Of a stretch of 38,090 nucleotides of DNA, positions 30,017-38,090 are shown in pieces; the stretch's first letter is position 1, and every line of letters starts with the position of its first letter. The position numbers were made by a program, and so were the translations under genes. Below the pieces are notes generated by a model that worked only from the letters and a program-made list of their open reading frames with translations, searched no databases and was not told the DNA's origin. The stretch covers positions 1 to 38,090 of IMG/VR virus record IMGVR_UViG_3300032334_000967. One strand, given 5' to 3'. Origin of the DNA: a virus.

Positions 30017-30384
30017 TCTATTGCACCTGTATCTAGTTGAATATCATTCGTTATTATGTTCTTACCTTTTATCCCATAAACAATCTTAGGAAGAAAGTTT
30101 AAGAACATTAAGAAGGGTTTTAATATTTTATAATCTTCTTCATCTAATTTGAAGAAGAGAATTCTAGTTGCTGCCTCAACGCCAAACACATTGTAAAGAA
30201 TTACAAGATGGTTTAGTATGAGTCGTTCTTTAAGAACACCACTTGTATCATACTTGGTCAGCAATCTTTTTATGTAGAGGATTCTGTTTATGTCTTCTTC
30301 AAATTCACTCATTACTGCATTTGGTTTATCATAAACTTTCGCAGCATACAGCATAAAATTGTTATCATTTAAGTCATCAAACAT
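29995..30384 (-). CDS. Conserved T4-like phage protein (129 aa)
   Basis: MFDDLNDNNFMLYAAKVYDK followed by LKERLILNHLVILYNVFG and ILKPFLMFLNFLP resembles a small helical protein common in T4-like marine phage genomes near structural genes. Its function is unknown. No motif indicates catalysis. Confidence 0.7.
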   Translation of the reverse strand: MFDDLNDNNFMLYAAKVYDKPNAVMSEFEEDINRILYIKRLLTKYDTSGVLKERLILNHLVILYNVFGVEAATRILFFKLDEEDYKILKPFLMFLNFLPKIVYGIKGKNIITNDIQLDTGAIECLRNLK

Positions 30385-30387
30385 AGA

Positions 30388-30756
30388 TTAATCGTCTGCT
30401 GAGCGACGAACTTGTCTCAAGTATGGTGACACTAATTGTCTTTGTTCGACTTCATCAGTTTCAATATCCATATTCAAAACATCATCTAAACCATCACTAT
30501 CAACGAATTGAGCATAGGCATCATAGTGCCCCTTATCATCTTGATCAATCATAATGCAAAGATACAAATCATCGTCTGCTTTGTATACGATCTGCTCATC
30601 AAAGCCTGTTGGGTGCAGCTCGGGAAGAATAACGCCGAAACGTTCTAGAATTCCACGAACTGTTTGCACCACAAGGTATGCAGTAGAGAATTTCCCATTA
30701 ACGAGTTCATCGAAATGAGAATTGATTACATCTACTGCATCATCTTGATCAATCAT
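30388..30756 (-). CDS. Conserved hypothetical acidic protein (122 aa)
   Basis: MIDQDDAVDVINSHFDELVN begins a helical N-terminal half. The centre is acidic (DQDDKGHYDAYAQFVDSDG, VLNMDIETDEVEQ). It overlaps the 445-aa internal-protein gene by 8 bp. Probably co-translated with it. Function unknown. Confidence 0.65.
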   Translation of the reverse strand: MIDQDDAVDVINSHFDELVNGKFSTAYLVVQTVRGILERFGVILPELHPTGFDEQIVYKADDDLYLCIMIDQDDKGHYDAYAQFVDSDGLDDVLNMDIETDEVEQRQLVSPYLRQVRRSADD

Positions 30757-32086
30757 TTGTCGATTCCTTATAGATTTTCACATGGTCGGCGACTTGATTG
30801 GTATGGGTTCTTCTTGTTCCAGTACCCTTTCCCTTGATGCCGCCACGGAAAGTCTTGAATGATTGAGATTGCTTTGCTGCGATTGCATAGTTTTCTTTAG
30901 TCATTTCGCGATTAGCTGTATATTCACTTCTTGGTTCTGGCTTTCTACCAGCATCTGAGAAAGGTGATTTATATTGATTAGACTTTCTTTTAGCAGCAGG
31001 ACCTAAATTTTGCTGAGTTCTTGCTTTCGTTTTTGCTCTAAAATCTGCAATCTGATCTTCAGCTGACTTAGACTTAGGTGTAAAAGCTCTCTTTATGGCA
31101 TCGACTAAACCTTCGTTTAGCTCACCATCCATATAGTTAGCTGCGGTTACGATATAGTCCTCAGCAAGAGTAATCTTGCTTTGAACCCACTCAGGAAGAT
31201 TTGTATCTGGCTTGAGCATGTCATGGAGCTTTTGAGCATTTGCGATTACGCTCTTAAGCTGCGACATTGCCATATCACCTTCATAGTCGTACTCACCTTT
31301 ATTTTTGACTTCTTCGCTGATGCCGTGTTTTTTCTTTAGTGCTGCAAGTGCTTTTTCATATTCATTATTAGTCTTTGGTTTAGTTGGTTCTGGTTCTTTG
31401 GGGTGATCATCCCTTTCATAACGATTAACTACATCACCGCAGTTTGTGCATTTTAAATGAGCACCATAAATATCTTTTTCTACATATTTTCCTTTTTTAC
31501 ATTCTTGACATTTCGTATAAGATCTATCGTCATTATACGCTTCTTCTTTTATATTTTTATGAGGAACATGAACATCAAGACCTTCATCGCCGTGCCATGC
31601 TTGTGGACGAACTATTGCATGAGTTGGTGTTACTTGCACAACTTTACCACCATCAAATGACATTGGTTTGCGAGTGTGTCTGGCTGTTCCAGCAACAGGC
31701 TCATTAAACTTCACACGTTGGCCAACCTTAACATTGCTTTCTTTAACAGACTTCATGCTAGCAAATGGATTGCTGTTATCTTCAGAATCTTTGTCTAATT
31801 GCTCTTTTGCCTTACGCTTTTCTTCTTCTTTCTTTGCTTTTCTTGCACGCTCATGTTCTACATTAGCGTTAGCAGCACTTAGCGCATAAGGAATCATTTC
31901 AGAAATTGCAGATTCTAGTAACTTAACAGAATGAACTGTTGCGCCATACTTGTTGTCAAGCGAGTCTGCCTTTTTATGCGCAGACTTTGAGCTTGTGTGA
32001 TAACTCACAACATTCCCACCACGAGTTACTGCGTGAGTGTGTTCAGGCTTACGAGTTGCTTCGTCGATGAATGTCTTAAATTTCAT
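30749..32086 (-). CDS. Large basic protein with T4-type CTS and zinc ribbon (445 aa)
   Basis: The N-terminus MKFKTFIDEATRK fits a T4-like internal-protein leader with a cleavage site after FIDE. KOW/SH3-like (VKVGQRVKFNEPVAG) and zinc-ribbon (CQECKKGKYVEKD...CTNCGDV) segments follow. Further LxE/IxE sites (ISEM, GISEEV, ELNEGL) could be cleaved. The protein is Lys-rich and probably packaged in the capsid; this is inference. Confidence 0.7.
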   Translation of the reverse strand: MKFKTFIDEATRKPEHTHAVTRGGNVVSYHTSSKSAHKKADSLDNKYGATVHSVKLLESAISEMIPYALSAANANVEHERARKAKKEEEKRKAKEQLDKDSEDNSNPFASMKSVKESNVKVGQRVKFNEPVAGTARHTRKPMSFDGGKVVQVTPTHAIVRPQAWHGDEGLDVHVPHKNIKEEAYNDDRSYTKCQECKKGKYVEKDIYGAHLKCTNCGDVVNRYERDDHPKEPEPTKPKTNNEYEKALAALKKKHGISEEVKNKGEYDYEGDMAMSQLKSVIANAQKLHDMLKPDTNLPEWVQSKITLAEDYIVTAANYMDGELNEGLVDAIKRAFTPKSKSAEDQIADFRAKTKARTQQNLGPAAKRKSNQYKSPFSDAGRKPEPRSEYTANREMTKENYAIAAKQSQSFKTFRGGIKGKGTGTRRTHTNQVADHVKIYKESTND

Positions 32087-33888
32087 TTCTCATCCTTATG
32101 GCTCTTAGCGCCCTTTCTCTTCATCCACCATGCTAGTGCAAATGGATTGTCGATCTCAGAATGCTTCTTCATTGCCTTAACAGTTCCTTCCCATCCAGGA
32201 GGTGCCATTTCAGCGATTGGTGTCTTGTGCACTGAAGCTCTTTTACCAGAGATACTTAGCTTGTTTGCTACGTTGTGTGCATGACCTGCAGAACCAAATG
32301 TCTTCCACTTCTTTCCATCGATATGAACATCATGTGGAGTTTGGTCGTGGTGCGCTGGTCCTGATGGAGTCTCATGAGCTAGTTCGTGTTCTAATTCACG
32401 GCTCTTGAATGCGCGCTTTGAGTCTTGGAATGGATCGTGTGTCTTGTCATAAGCACTTCCGAAAGCTTTGCGTCCTTTATATCCTTCTTCAACTGTTTTG
32501 CTAGCAGCTCTTTTTGCTCTTCTAGCAGCTTCTTCTTTTTCACGAGTAGCTTTCATTCTAGCTGTGGCTTCATCGCTAGACATACCTTTACTAATGCGCT
32601 TTGCCTGTCTTTGAACTTCACTATGGCGCCACTCATCAAGCTCGACTTCTTCTCTTACTCTATGCGCGGCGAGAACTTCTTTTTCTGCTTCTCTTCTAGA
32701 ATCAAAACCTACGGAATTGAATTTAGTTTTGTGGTGCTTTGCATACCACTTACCATTACCTGGTGACGCCTCATCATCAATTCCAGTTTCGCCAATTTCT
32801 TTTCCGTTATGGAAAACTGGCTTGGATTTTAGATTAGCCTCATCAAGCTCGACTTCTTCTTTTCTAGTCATAAGTTTGATTTTATCAATAGGGCGTCTTC
32901 CTGCAGGAGCAGGTTTTTGAGCATTGCTGGCATCATCAATTCTTTTTTGTAGTCCAGGATTTAGTGCTTGCGCAGAAGTTGGCTCATAAACTCTACGATA
33001 GTTGAGGTCTTCACCCATGCTTCTAAGATGATCTTTGACATCATTTTTTGTATAGTCCGGGCTAATCTTAGAAATACGACGAGCGTACTTATTAGTATTT
33101 GATTTAGCACGGTTTGTCTTGCTTAGAGCATCTTTGATGCGTCTTGCTGTTGGAGTTAATGCAGCTTGAGCAGCTTCTAGGCTGTGGCGTGAATTGACCT
33201 CATCAATCTGCTCGACTTCTTCGTTCGTATTTACAGATTTTACACCTTTGTTATGGTACATTTTTTCTGTTGGCGCACCTTTGCTTAGCAATTTTTTGCT
33301 TCTATCTTTTAGACGTCTTTGCACAGTAGGATTATCCGACCCAACAGTAACATCACGACCTTTATCAAACGCATTAGCATTCTTAGTTGCAGTTGCTAGG
33401 TTCTTTTTCATCACGCTGCCAGGTTTTTTAAACCCAGTTCCGTTGAAAACTTGAGTCCATCTTTTGTGAAGATAATTATCTAATGTACCAATACTTACTT
33501 CATCAACCTGCTCGACTTCTTCTTTCTTCACACCACGCATTCCCTGTTTGGCAAGATTTTTAGCAACATTACCAATTTTAATCTTATTGCCAAACTTGTC
33601 TTGATGTGGCTTTGCTGGTTTTGCATTATCAAACGGAACTGATGATTGAGCATGATGCATATAATCACTCATTCCACCATCATCTTCATCTTCAGCCTTA
33701 CGCTTCATCGCACCTTCATTAAGCTTCGTGACTTTTTGAATAGGAACAATGCTTATGAGCGGTGCATAAACACCACAGACAGGTGCCTTGATGTGCACAT
33801 GTCCTTCCTTGATATTCATTACAGTTCCGGTTACTCTGGCTGAGCCTCTTATGCCTACAACCTTATCTCCGATCTTTATTTCGCTCAT
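32083..33888 (-). CDS. Putative cleavable internal polyprotein (601 aa)
   Basis: The N-terminus (MSEIKIGDKVVGIRGSARVT) is a KOW/SH3-like domain. Four repeated sites, EEVEQVDE (to 130), EEVEQIDE (to 230), EEVELDE (to 350) and EEVELDE (to 419), plus KLNE (58), divide the protein into basic modules of 69-182 residues. They match the (I/L/V)-x-E consensus of T4 gp21-type prohead proteases. Together with the 545-residue neighbour it looks like a multi-protein precursor. Confidence 0.7.
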   Translation of the reverse strand: MSEIKIGDKVVGIRGSARVTGTVMNIKEGHVHIKAPVCGVYAPLISIVPIQKVTKLNEGAMKRKAEDEDDGGMSDYMHHAQSSVPFDNAKPAKPHQDKFGNKIKIGNVAKNLAKQGMRGVKKEEVEQVDEVSIGTLDNYLHKRWTQVFNGTGFKKPGSVMKKNLATATKNANAFDKGRDVTVGSDNPTVQRRLKDRSKKLLSKGAPTEKMYHNKGVKSVNTNEEVEQIDEVNSRHSLEAAQAALTPTARRIKDALSKTNRAKSNTNKYARRISKISPDYTKNDVKDHLRSMGEDLNYRRVYEPTSAQALNPGLQKRIDDASNAQKPAPAGRRPIDKIKLMTRKEEVELDEANLKSKPVFHNGKEIGETGIDDEASPGNGKWYAKHHKTKFNSVGFDSRREAEKEVLAAHRVREEVELDEWRHSEVQRQAKRISKGMSSDEATARMKATREKEEAARRAKRAASKTVEEGYKGRKAFGSAYDKTHDPFQDSKRAFKSRELEHELAHETPSGPAHHDQTPHDVHIDGKKWKTFGSAGHAHNVANKLSISGKRASVHKTPIAEMAPPGWEGTVKAMKKHSEIDNPFALAWWMKRKGAKSHKDEK

Positions 33889-33889
33889 T

Positions 33890-35527
33890 TCAGTTTCCCT
33901 TCTTGTGCTTGGCGCGTAGTGCTTTAAAGTCTTGCGCTGTTAGTTTACCATATGGCTTTGCAACGTCTAGTGCTGTTTGATTGCCCTTTAGCTCTTCATC
34001 AACAGCAATACTGTGCAATCCACCTGTCTTAATTCTACCCTGAGACTTAACAGCATTCACGGCACCACCAGCAGTGCTTGTGTTGTGACCAGTGATACTT
34101 GTACGACCACCAGAACCAACATTCATACCGCTACGGCTTCCACCCTTGGCATAGTATTCTTTCTGACGCTCTATATTCTGGCGACGCACTTTCTGTGCTG
34201 GAGTTTCATCTTTTGGCTCAGCCTTTGGAGCTGCTTTCTTCTTTGCACCAAAGCTTTGAGCTAGAGCTGCCATTGGCGATTCTTTTGCCTTTGGTGCTGC
34301 TCTACCTGCTCTCTTTCCTACTGCTGCAGAAGTTGGGGCTGGTTCAGCCTTTGGAGTTTCCTTTCCTGCCTTCTTATCACGGGCTTCTAGACGAGCTCTT
34401 GCAGCTGCACTTAGTTTCGATCGATCAATAGCCTTACCGAATCTTCCTTCATTAATCTGCTCAGCATCTTCTTTTAGAGCCTTAACAGGTTGCCACAAAG
34501 GATTTGAAGGTACGAAAGGAGTTTCCCAACCACCTGTGCCGTGATTTTTTGTTGCGGCTGTTGCTAGTTTTTTAGCATGTTCGTCATCTTTTGCGTGTAC
34601 ATGAACTTCAAGAGTTCTTGATGGACCTCTCCAACCTGCTGCAGCTGTAGGATGCTGTGTCATGTAAACAGCATGGGTTGCAGGCTTGTCGCCATGAGCT
34701 TTAACAACGGCTTTAACTTCGTCAATTTGCTCGACCTCTTCTGCAACGCCATGCAATTTCTTAAACGCACTTAATGCTTTTCCGTATTTCTTACCCTTTG
34801 CGTGATATTTTCCTAAAGAAGGATCAGCCTTAATATCTCTTTTTAGAGTTGGATTTGGAGTCTTGTTGTTTTCAGCACCAGCATCAAACGCACGAAGACG
34901 GTCACTAGCACGATGTATTCCTTTGTATTTTTTAGAGTCATAACCCCATTCTTTATTGTACCTAGCCTGTGCAGTTTTTGTTTTTTTACTATTAGCACCA
35001 TTATAAACTTGACTTCTTTCTACTTTAGAATCAGCGTCATGACGCTGATCTACTCTTTGTTTTATATAACTTTTTATAGTGCTTTGCTTTAGTTCATCAA
35101 TCTGCTCGGCTTCTTCTTTGGCTAATCTTGATAATGCTCTTTCTACACCCTTATCGCGAGATTTATCTCTACGCACTTCTTTCTTACCACCTATTGCATT
35201 ACTAATTTCTCCGTGGGTTGCCTTTCTGCGCTCTGTTCCTGCAATATAGCCATAAGCTTGTCCAGCTTTTGACACTCTTTTGCCTTGGTCCCAATATGCC
35301 TTTCCGACATAACTACTTAGAGTCTTCTTCGAAAGTTCATCAAGCTGTTCTGCATCTTCTTTCACAAAGTGATTAGGAACATTAAGATTCATAACTCTCT
35401 GAACCATATCGCTTTCGATAGGCTTTGTATCAGCAAAGTCTCTGACCTTGGTTGGCTGCTCTTGCATAATCTTATTTGCAATTTCAGCAATTGACTTGTT
35501 TGTTTTGTCGCTTAGAGTGTTTGACAT
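33890..35527 (-). CDS. Putative cleavable internal polyprotein (545 aa)
   Basis: Repeated sites EDAEQLDE (to 64), EEAEQIDE (to 145), EEVEQIDE (to 270) and EDAEQINE (to 360) separate basic modules. The modules that follow begin alike (LSKKTLSSYVGK, LKQSTIKSYIKQ). The N-terminus MSNTLSDKTNKSIAEIANKI resembles that of the adjacent Dps. Lys-rich, no membrane segment. Likely prohead-core or injected proteins after cleavage. Confidence 0.7.
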   Translation of the reverse strand: MSNTLSDKTNKSIAEIANKIMQEQPTKVRDFADTKPIESDMVQRVMNLNVPNHFVKEDAEQLDELSKKTLSSYVGKAYWDQGKRVSKAGQAYGYIAGTERRKATHGEISNAIGGKKEVRRDKSRDKGVERALSRLAKEEAEQIDELKQSTIKSYIKQRVDQRHDADSKVERSQVYNGANSKKTKTAQARYNKEWGYDSKKYKGIHRASDRLRAFDAGAENNKTPNPTLKRDIKADPSLGKYHAKGKKYGKALSAFKKLHGVAEEVEQIDEVKAVVKAHGDKPATHAVYMTQHPTAAAGWRGPSRTLEVHVHAKDDEHAKKLATAATKNHGTGGWETPFVPSNPLWQPVKALKEDAEQINEGRFGKAIDRSKLSAAARARLEARDKKAGKETPKAEPAPTSAAVGKRAGRAAPKAKESPMAALAQSFGAKKKAAPKAEPKDETPAQKVRRQNIERQKEYYAKGGSRSGMNVGSGGRTSITGHNTSTAGGAVNAVKSQGRIKTGGLHSIAVDEELKGNQTALDVAKPYGKLTAQDFKALRAKHKKGN

Positions 35528-35528
35528 C

Positions 35529-36059
35529 TTAGATACCCTTTCCTGTAGAAGTAAGTTTCCAACTTAGTTTTTTGTGTTTATCGACTAAATCTTGTAGAAA
35601 ATTTGAGAGACCTGGCTCATTTGCAGATTCAGCTAATCTGTAACCAGCAATTAAACCTTGAATAATTTTTTCATTATCTGATAGTAGATCGTTTACCATT
35701 TGCTGTGGTGCAACGACACCTGCAGCTTCTGTTAGAGAAGTCATTGATAGTAATTGTGAGAGCGCAGTTGGAGCATACGCACCAAGAGCACGAATCTGTT
35801 CAGCAATAGGATCTAAATTACCAAAAACTTCTTCGTAAATCTCTGAGAAGAAATCATGGTACTGTGGGAAATTAGAACCCTCAACATTCCAATGGAATGT
35901 GTGAGCCTTAAAGTAGAACACATAACCATCAGCAAGAATCTTCTTCATCTGAGTGACGAGTTCCATGCTAACATTCTCTTTTAAGTTTGTTAGACCCATC
36001 ACCTTTCTTACTGCTTCAGCCACATTCTTTGTGCGCTTGTCGCTTAGTGAATAACTCAT
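35529..36059 (-). CDS. dps: Dps-family ferritin-like DNA-protection protein (176 aa)
   Basis: FHWNVEGSNFPQYHDFF and LDPIAEQIRALG are the Dps signature. H56, H68, D83 and E87 have the same spacing (12, 15, 4) as E. coli Dps ferroxidase ligands H51, H63, D78, E82; the position of D67 is Ser72. The usual basic tail is replaced by a 29-residue extension similar to the next polyprotein (LSDKxxKxxAExxxKxM), ending at LKE, a possible protease site. Confidence 0.88.
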   Translation of the reverse strand: MSYSLSDKRTKNVAEAVRKVMGLTNLKENVSMELVTQMKKILADGYVFYFKAHTFHWNVEGSNFPQYHDFFSEIYEEVFGNLDPIAEQIRALGAYAPTALSQLLSMTSLTEAAGVVAPQQMVNDLLSDNEKIIQGLIAGYRLAESANEPGLSNFLQDLVDKHKKLSWKLTSTGKGI

Positions 36060-36060
36060 A

Positions 36061-37665
36061 TTAATTTCCCTTTAATTTTTTGGTAAAGTCGCGAACCAAA
36101 GTTGATTCTGCTCTGTATGCTGTGATGGATGCTGCTGATGGATTTCCAAAATTAGCCACATCACCCTGCATCGCTAAACCAGGTGTTGTTTGGAATTTCT
36201 TTTTCTTCGTTACTGGCTTATCTTCATTATAGACAGGAGAGCCAATAGGAAGACTTGCAACACCAGTAGAACCTAATGCAACACTCTTTGTGTTACCATA
36301 GTCGCCTGGTGGTATTGATTGTTTCTTAATTACTTTTATTTCTGCGATTGTTCTCTCAGCAGAATTAAAACCTGCCACTGCAGTTCCACCGGACACATCC
36401 CCACAACTACATTTTCCAGTGCAAGATTTGCAAGTAGCTTTCTTGATAGCTCTATCAGCTTCTGAGTAAGTTCGTACCACATTGGATTTTTCCTGTCCTG
36501 GTGTTAAGGCGCGAATAAAGTCTGCTGTTGATTTTGTACCAACCTCCAGAACTCTCTCATCCATCCACTTCAATGCGGCAGCATTGCTTGGCTTCTTAAC
36601 TAGGAAACCATCGACTGTTTCAGATAGTTCAATTAGCCAATTAGCAATTTCTTTCTTCTTATCTTCATTAACTGATAGTATGTTATTAGAGTTATCGTAT
36701 AGTACGAAACCCTCAAACATATCAACATATGCGTGCATATTTGTTACTGAATTATTATACTTTCTTAAACGAACACTTTCATTAAAGGTCTTAGCACCCT
36801 TCATGATTCTTAGGTCGTTTCTCTTCTTTGATTCTTCTTCAGAAGTATGAACGTAAATCATTGCAGTATCATAACCCATTGATTCAAGGATTGCTTTTGC
36901 AACAATAATTTTATCTTTATTGTCAGCATTACCATTTACAATAATGGAAGGAAAGTCATTCAATTCTTGCATATCGGTTTGCTCTAGAATTGACTTAAAC
37001 AACTTTTCTAGAGAGACTTCTTTTAGATTAGACTCGCCCAATACTGAATGGATTAAGAAGTCCTTACCACTTCCTGGACCACCAACTAGGAACAATGCCT
37101 TAAAGTTTGGTACATGGTTTTCAACATGCATTCCCTTTCTTACTGCATGGAAAAGGCTCTTAGCATGTGATTTGTTAGGCACACCTTTAGAAAATTCTGA
37201 GAAATTATTATTCTTGGCGTGATCTCTCATCTTGGATGCAGACATACCTTCAGCACCTTCTGCGTCAGGGTCACGATGACCTGCGGATACTACATTAATC
37301 TTATGGAAGTGATAGTCTTTTCCATTTTGCTTATGCAATAATTTGTGGAATTCGTCCACTCTATCAGAGCCAACAACCATCGTAACTTCTTTATGACCCT
37401 TTGCGGCTAAATGTTTCATAGCATCAATAGGTGTCTTTACGTCTGGGTGGCTTACAACATTTGCCTTTGGGAAGAATTTACGAAGAAAGCTGACCTTTTG
37501 TTCGTGGTGTAGTGGATTCTTCTTGGCTTCTTGAGTGTGCGATGGGAAAACATAATGTTCAGCACCATGTTCGTGTGCGTGTTGCACAACCTTGTCGACT
37601 AGTTTCTTGTGACCAGTCGTAGGTGGATTCATTCTTCCGAAAGTAAAAACTGCGTGCTTTGACAT
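36061..37665 (-). CDS. Cytidylyltransferase/kinase fusion (534 aa)
   Basis: Residues 1-165 are a nucleotidyltransferase: FTFGRMNPPTTGHKKLVD (H-x-G-H-like, T16-H19) and MSASKMRDHA, the family's ISSTxIR-like motif. Residues about 190-350 contain a P-loop (GGPGSGKD, 195-202). This order resembles NadR-type NMN adenylyltransferase/kinase fusions, but the substrate is not certain. The last 120 residues, with CKSCTGKCSCG, are unassigned. Confidence 0.78.
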   Translation of the reverse strand: MSKHAVFTFGRMNPPTTGHKKLVDKVVQHAHEHGAEHYVFPSHTQEAKKNPLHHEQKVSFLRKFFPKANVVSHPDVKTPIDAMKHLAAKGHKEVTMVVGSDRVDEFHKLLHKQNGKDYHFHKINVVSAGHRDPDAEGAEGMSASKMRDHAKNNNFSEFSKGVPNKSHAKSLFHAVRKGMHVENHVPNFKALFLVGGPGSGKDFLIHSVLGESNLKEVSLEKLFKSILEQTDMQELNDFPSIIVNGNADNKDKIIVAKAILESMGYDTAMIYVHTSEEESKKRNDLRIMKGAKTFNESVRLRKYNNSVTNMHAYVDMFEGFVLYDNSNNILSVNEDKKKEIANWLIELSETVDGFLVKKPSNAAALKWMDERVLEVGTKSTADFIRALTPGQEKSNVVRTYSEADRAIKKATCKSCTGKCSCGDVSGGTAVAGFNSAERTIAEIKVIKKQSIPPGDYGNTKSVALGSTGVASLPIGSPVYNEDKPVTKKKKFQTTPGLAMQGDVANFGNPSAASITAYRAESTLVRDFTKKLKGN

Positions 37666-37699
37666 TATTTTCCCACACTTTGGGGTTAAGACCTAATAT

Positions 37700-37707
37700 T
37701 ATTTATC
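37700..37707 (-). promoter_or_regulatory. Possible late promoter box (GATAAATA)
   Basis: GATAAATA reads on the minus strand about 35 bases upstream of the 36061-37665 gene and differs from TATAAATA at the first base. It overlaps the end of the upstream gene. It may start the internal-protein gene group. Confidence 0.4.
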
Positions 37708-38090
37708 TATTCTTTGATTTTAAGAAATTCAATCTAGAGAATTCCTTACGATTAACAAGCTTAGATAAAATGCCCTTGTTCTGAATAACAAACCCTTCTG
37801 GGTTTGTTGGTGTGTCGCCAACTCTATGATTAAACTTAGTTTGGGAACGAGAAAGAGAATCAACTAAAGCATTTTTTGCTTTTTGTACGTGGTTATGGAT
37901 CTTAAAGAAAGATTCAAGCTGTGGGTTATTCTCTTCTACGTTTTGGATATGTGCGTCTAGTTCTTTTTGTTTACCGAACTTCGACTGCATTCTCTTAAGC
38001 TTATCAATAGACTTACCATACTTATAACGCAAAAAATTCTTGTATCCAGAAACAGAAGGTTCTGATTCATTCTTAACAGTATCATTTACA
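37703..38090 (-). CDS. C-terminal part of an unrecognised phage protein (partial)
   Basis: The frame is open to the right edge, so the gene starts outside the window. The visible part is Lys/Arg rich and includes NPEGFVIQNKGILSKLVNRK, EFSRLNFLKSKNR. The pattern PEG-(F/Y)-V followed by KLVxRxEFS resembles the end of phage DUF6267-like or nucleotidyltransferase-like proteins; I cannot decide. It precedes the cytidylyltransferase-kinase gene. Confidence 0.55.
   Translation of the reverse strand, partial: VNDTVKNESEPSVSGYKNFLRYKYGKSIDKLKRMQSKFGKQKELDAHIQNVEENNPQLESFFKIHNHVQKAKNALVDSLSRSQTKFNHRVGDTPTNPEGFVIQNKGILSKLVNRKEFSRLNFLKSKNR

Overview
The window is a stretch of a large, strictly lytic, T4-like (myovirus) phage genome. 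Every protein gene and tRNA I can support lies on the minus strand, so the window is read from high to low coordinates. Genes are packed, usually with 1-16 bp overlaps (often ATGA). The evidence for a T4-like phage is a gp61-type primase, an i-spanin/embedded o-spanin pair, a GH19 endolysin, T4-type capsid-targeting peptides, sigma70-like promoters plus a T4-type late promoter box, a free-standing HNH endonuclease and phage tRNAs. Spanins imply a Gram-negative host. The B12-dependent ribonucleotide reductase and a PlcP/Agt-like lipid-remodelling pair would fit an aquatic proteobacterium, perhaps an alphaproteobacterium, but this is inference. No terminase, portal, major capsid or polymerase gene is in the window.

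Layout in reading order. (1) 38.1-29.9 kb, virion-internal and accessory genes: the C-terminus of an unrecognised protein, a cytidylyltransferase/kinase fusion, a Dps-family ferritin, two large Lys-rich proteins punctuated by repeated E-Q-[IL]-[DN]-E sites, a third CTS-bearing protein and three small conserved proteins. (2) 29.9-21.6 kb, lysis and tail adhesion: GH19 endolysin, a Pro/Glu-hinged fibre protein, a collagen-like fibre protein, a 772-residue beta-rich adhesin, two more proteins with 10-residue T4 internal-protein leaders, a holin-like protein, a 35-residue membrane protein, a secreted SNase and the overlapping spanins. (3) 21.6-13.0 kb, a metabolic operon from one promoter: primase, PlcP-like phospholipase C, Agt-like glycosyltransferase, ThyX, NrdJ, a DUF454 membrane protein, a glycosyltransferase-methyltransferase fusion and a 2OG oxygenase. 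These are followed by an unannotated structured RNA of about 150 nt, a zinc ribbon and a RuvC-like nuclease. (4) 13.0-5.0 kb: small conserved genes, a zincin, a SWIM protein, tRNA-Arg(UCU), an HNH endonuclease, tRNA-Leu(UAA) followed by a duplicated tRNA 3' half, an FkbM methyltransferase, a secreted Asn/Gln-rich protein, a large glycosyltransferase and a MazG-like protein. (5) 5.0-0 kb, an early-type region: a GP88-family protein and an AAA ATPase, each behind a strong sigma70-like promoter with a shared upstream element, followed by many tiny overlapping ORFs.

The most interesting systems are the phage-borne PlcP-Agt pair, which predicts conversion of host phospholipid into glycolipid during infection, and an inferred set of capsid-packaged internal proteins (T4-like CTS leaders, cleavable polyproteins and possibly a packaged Dps). 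Other notable observations are the structured RNA, the tandem tRNA 3' half and two promoter classes.
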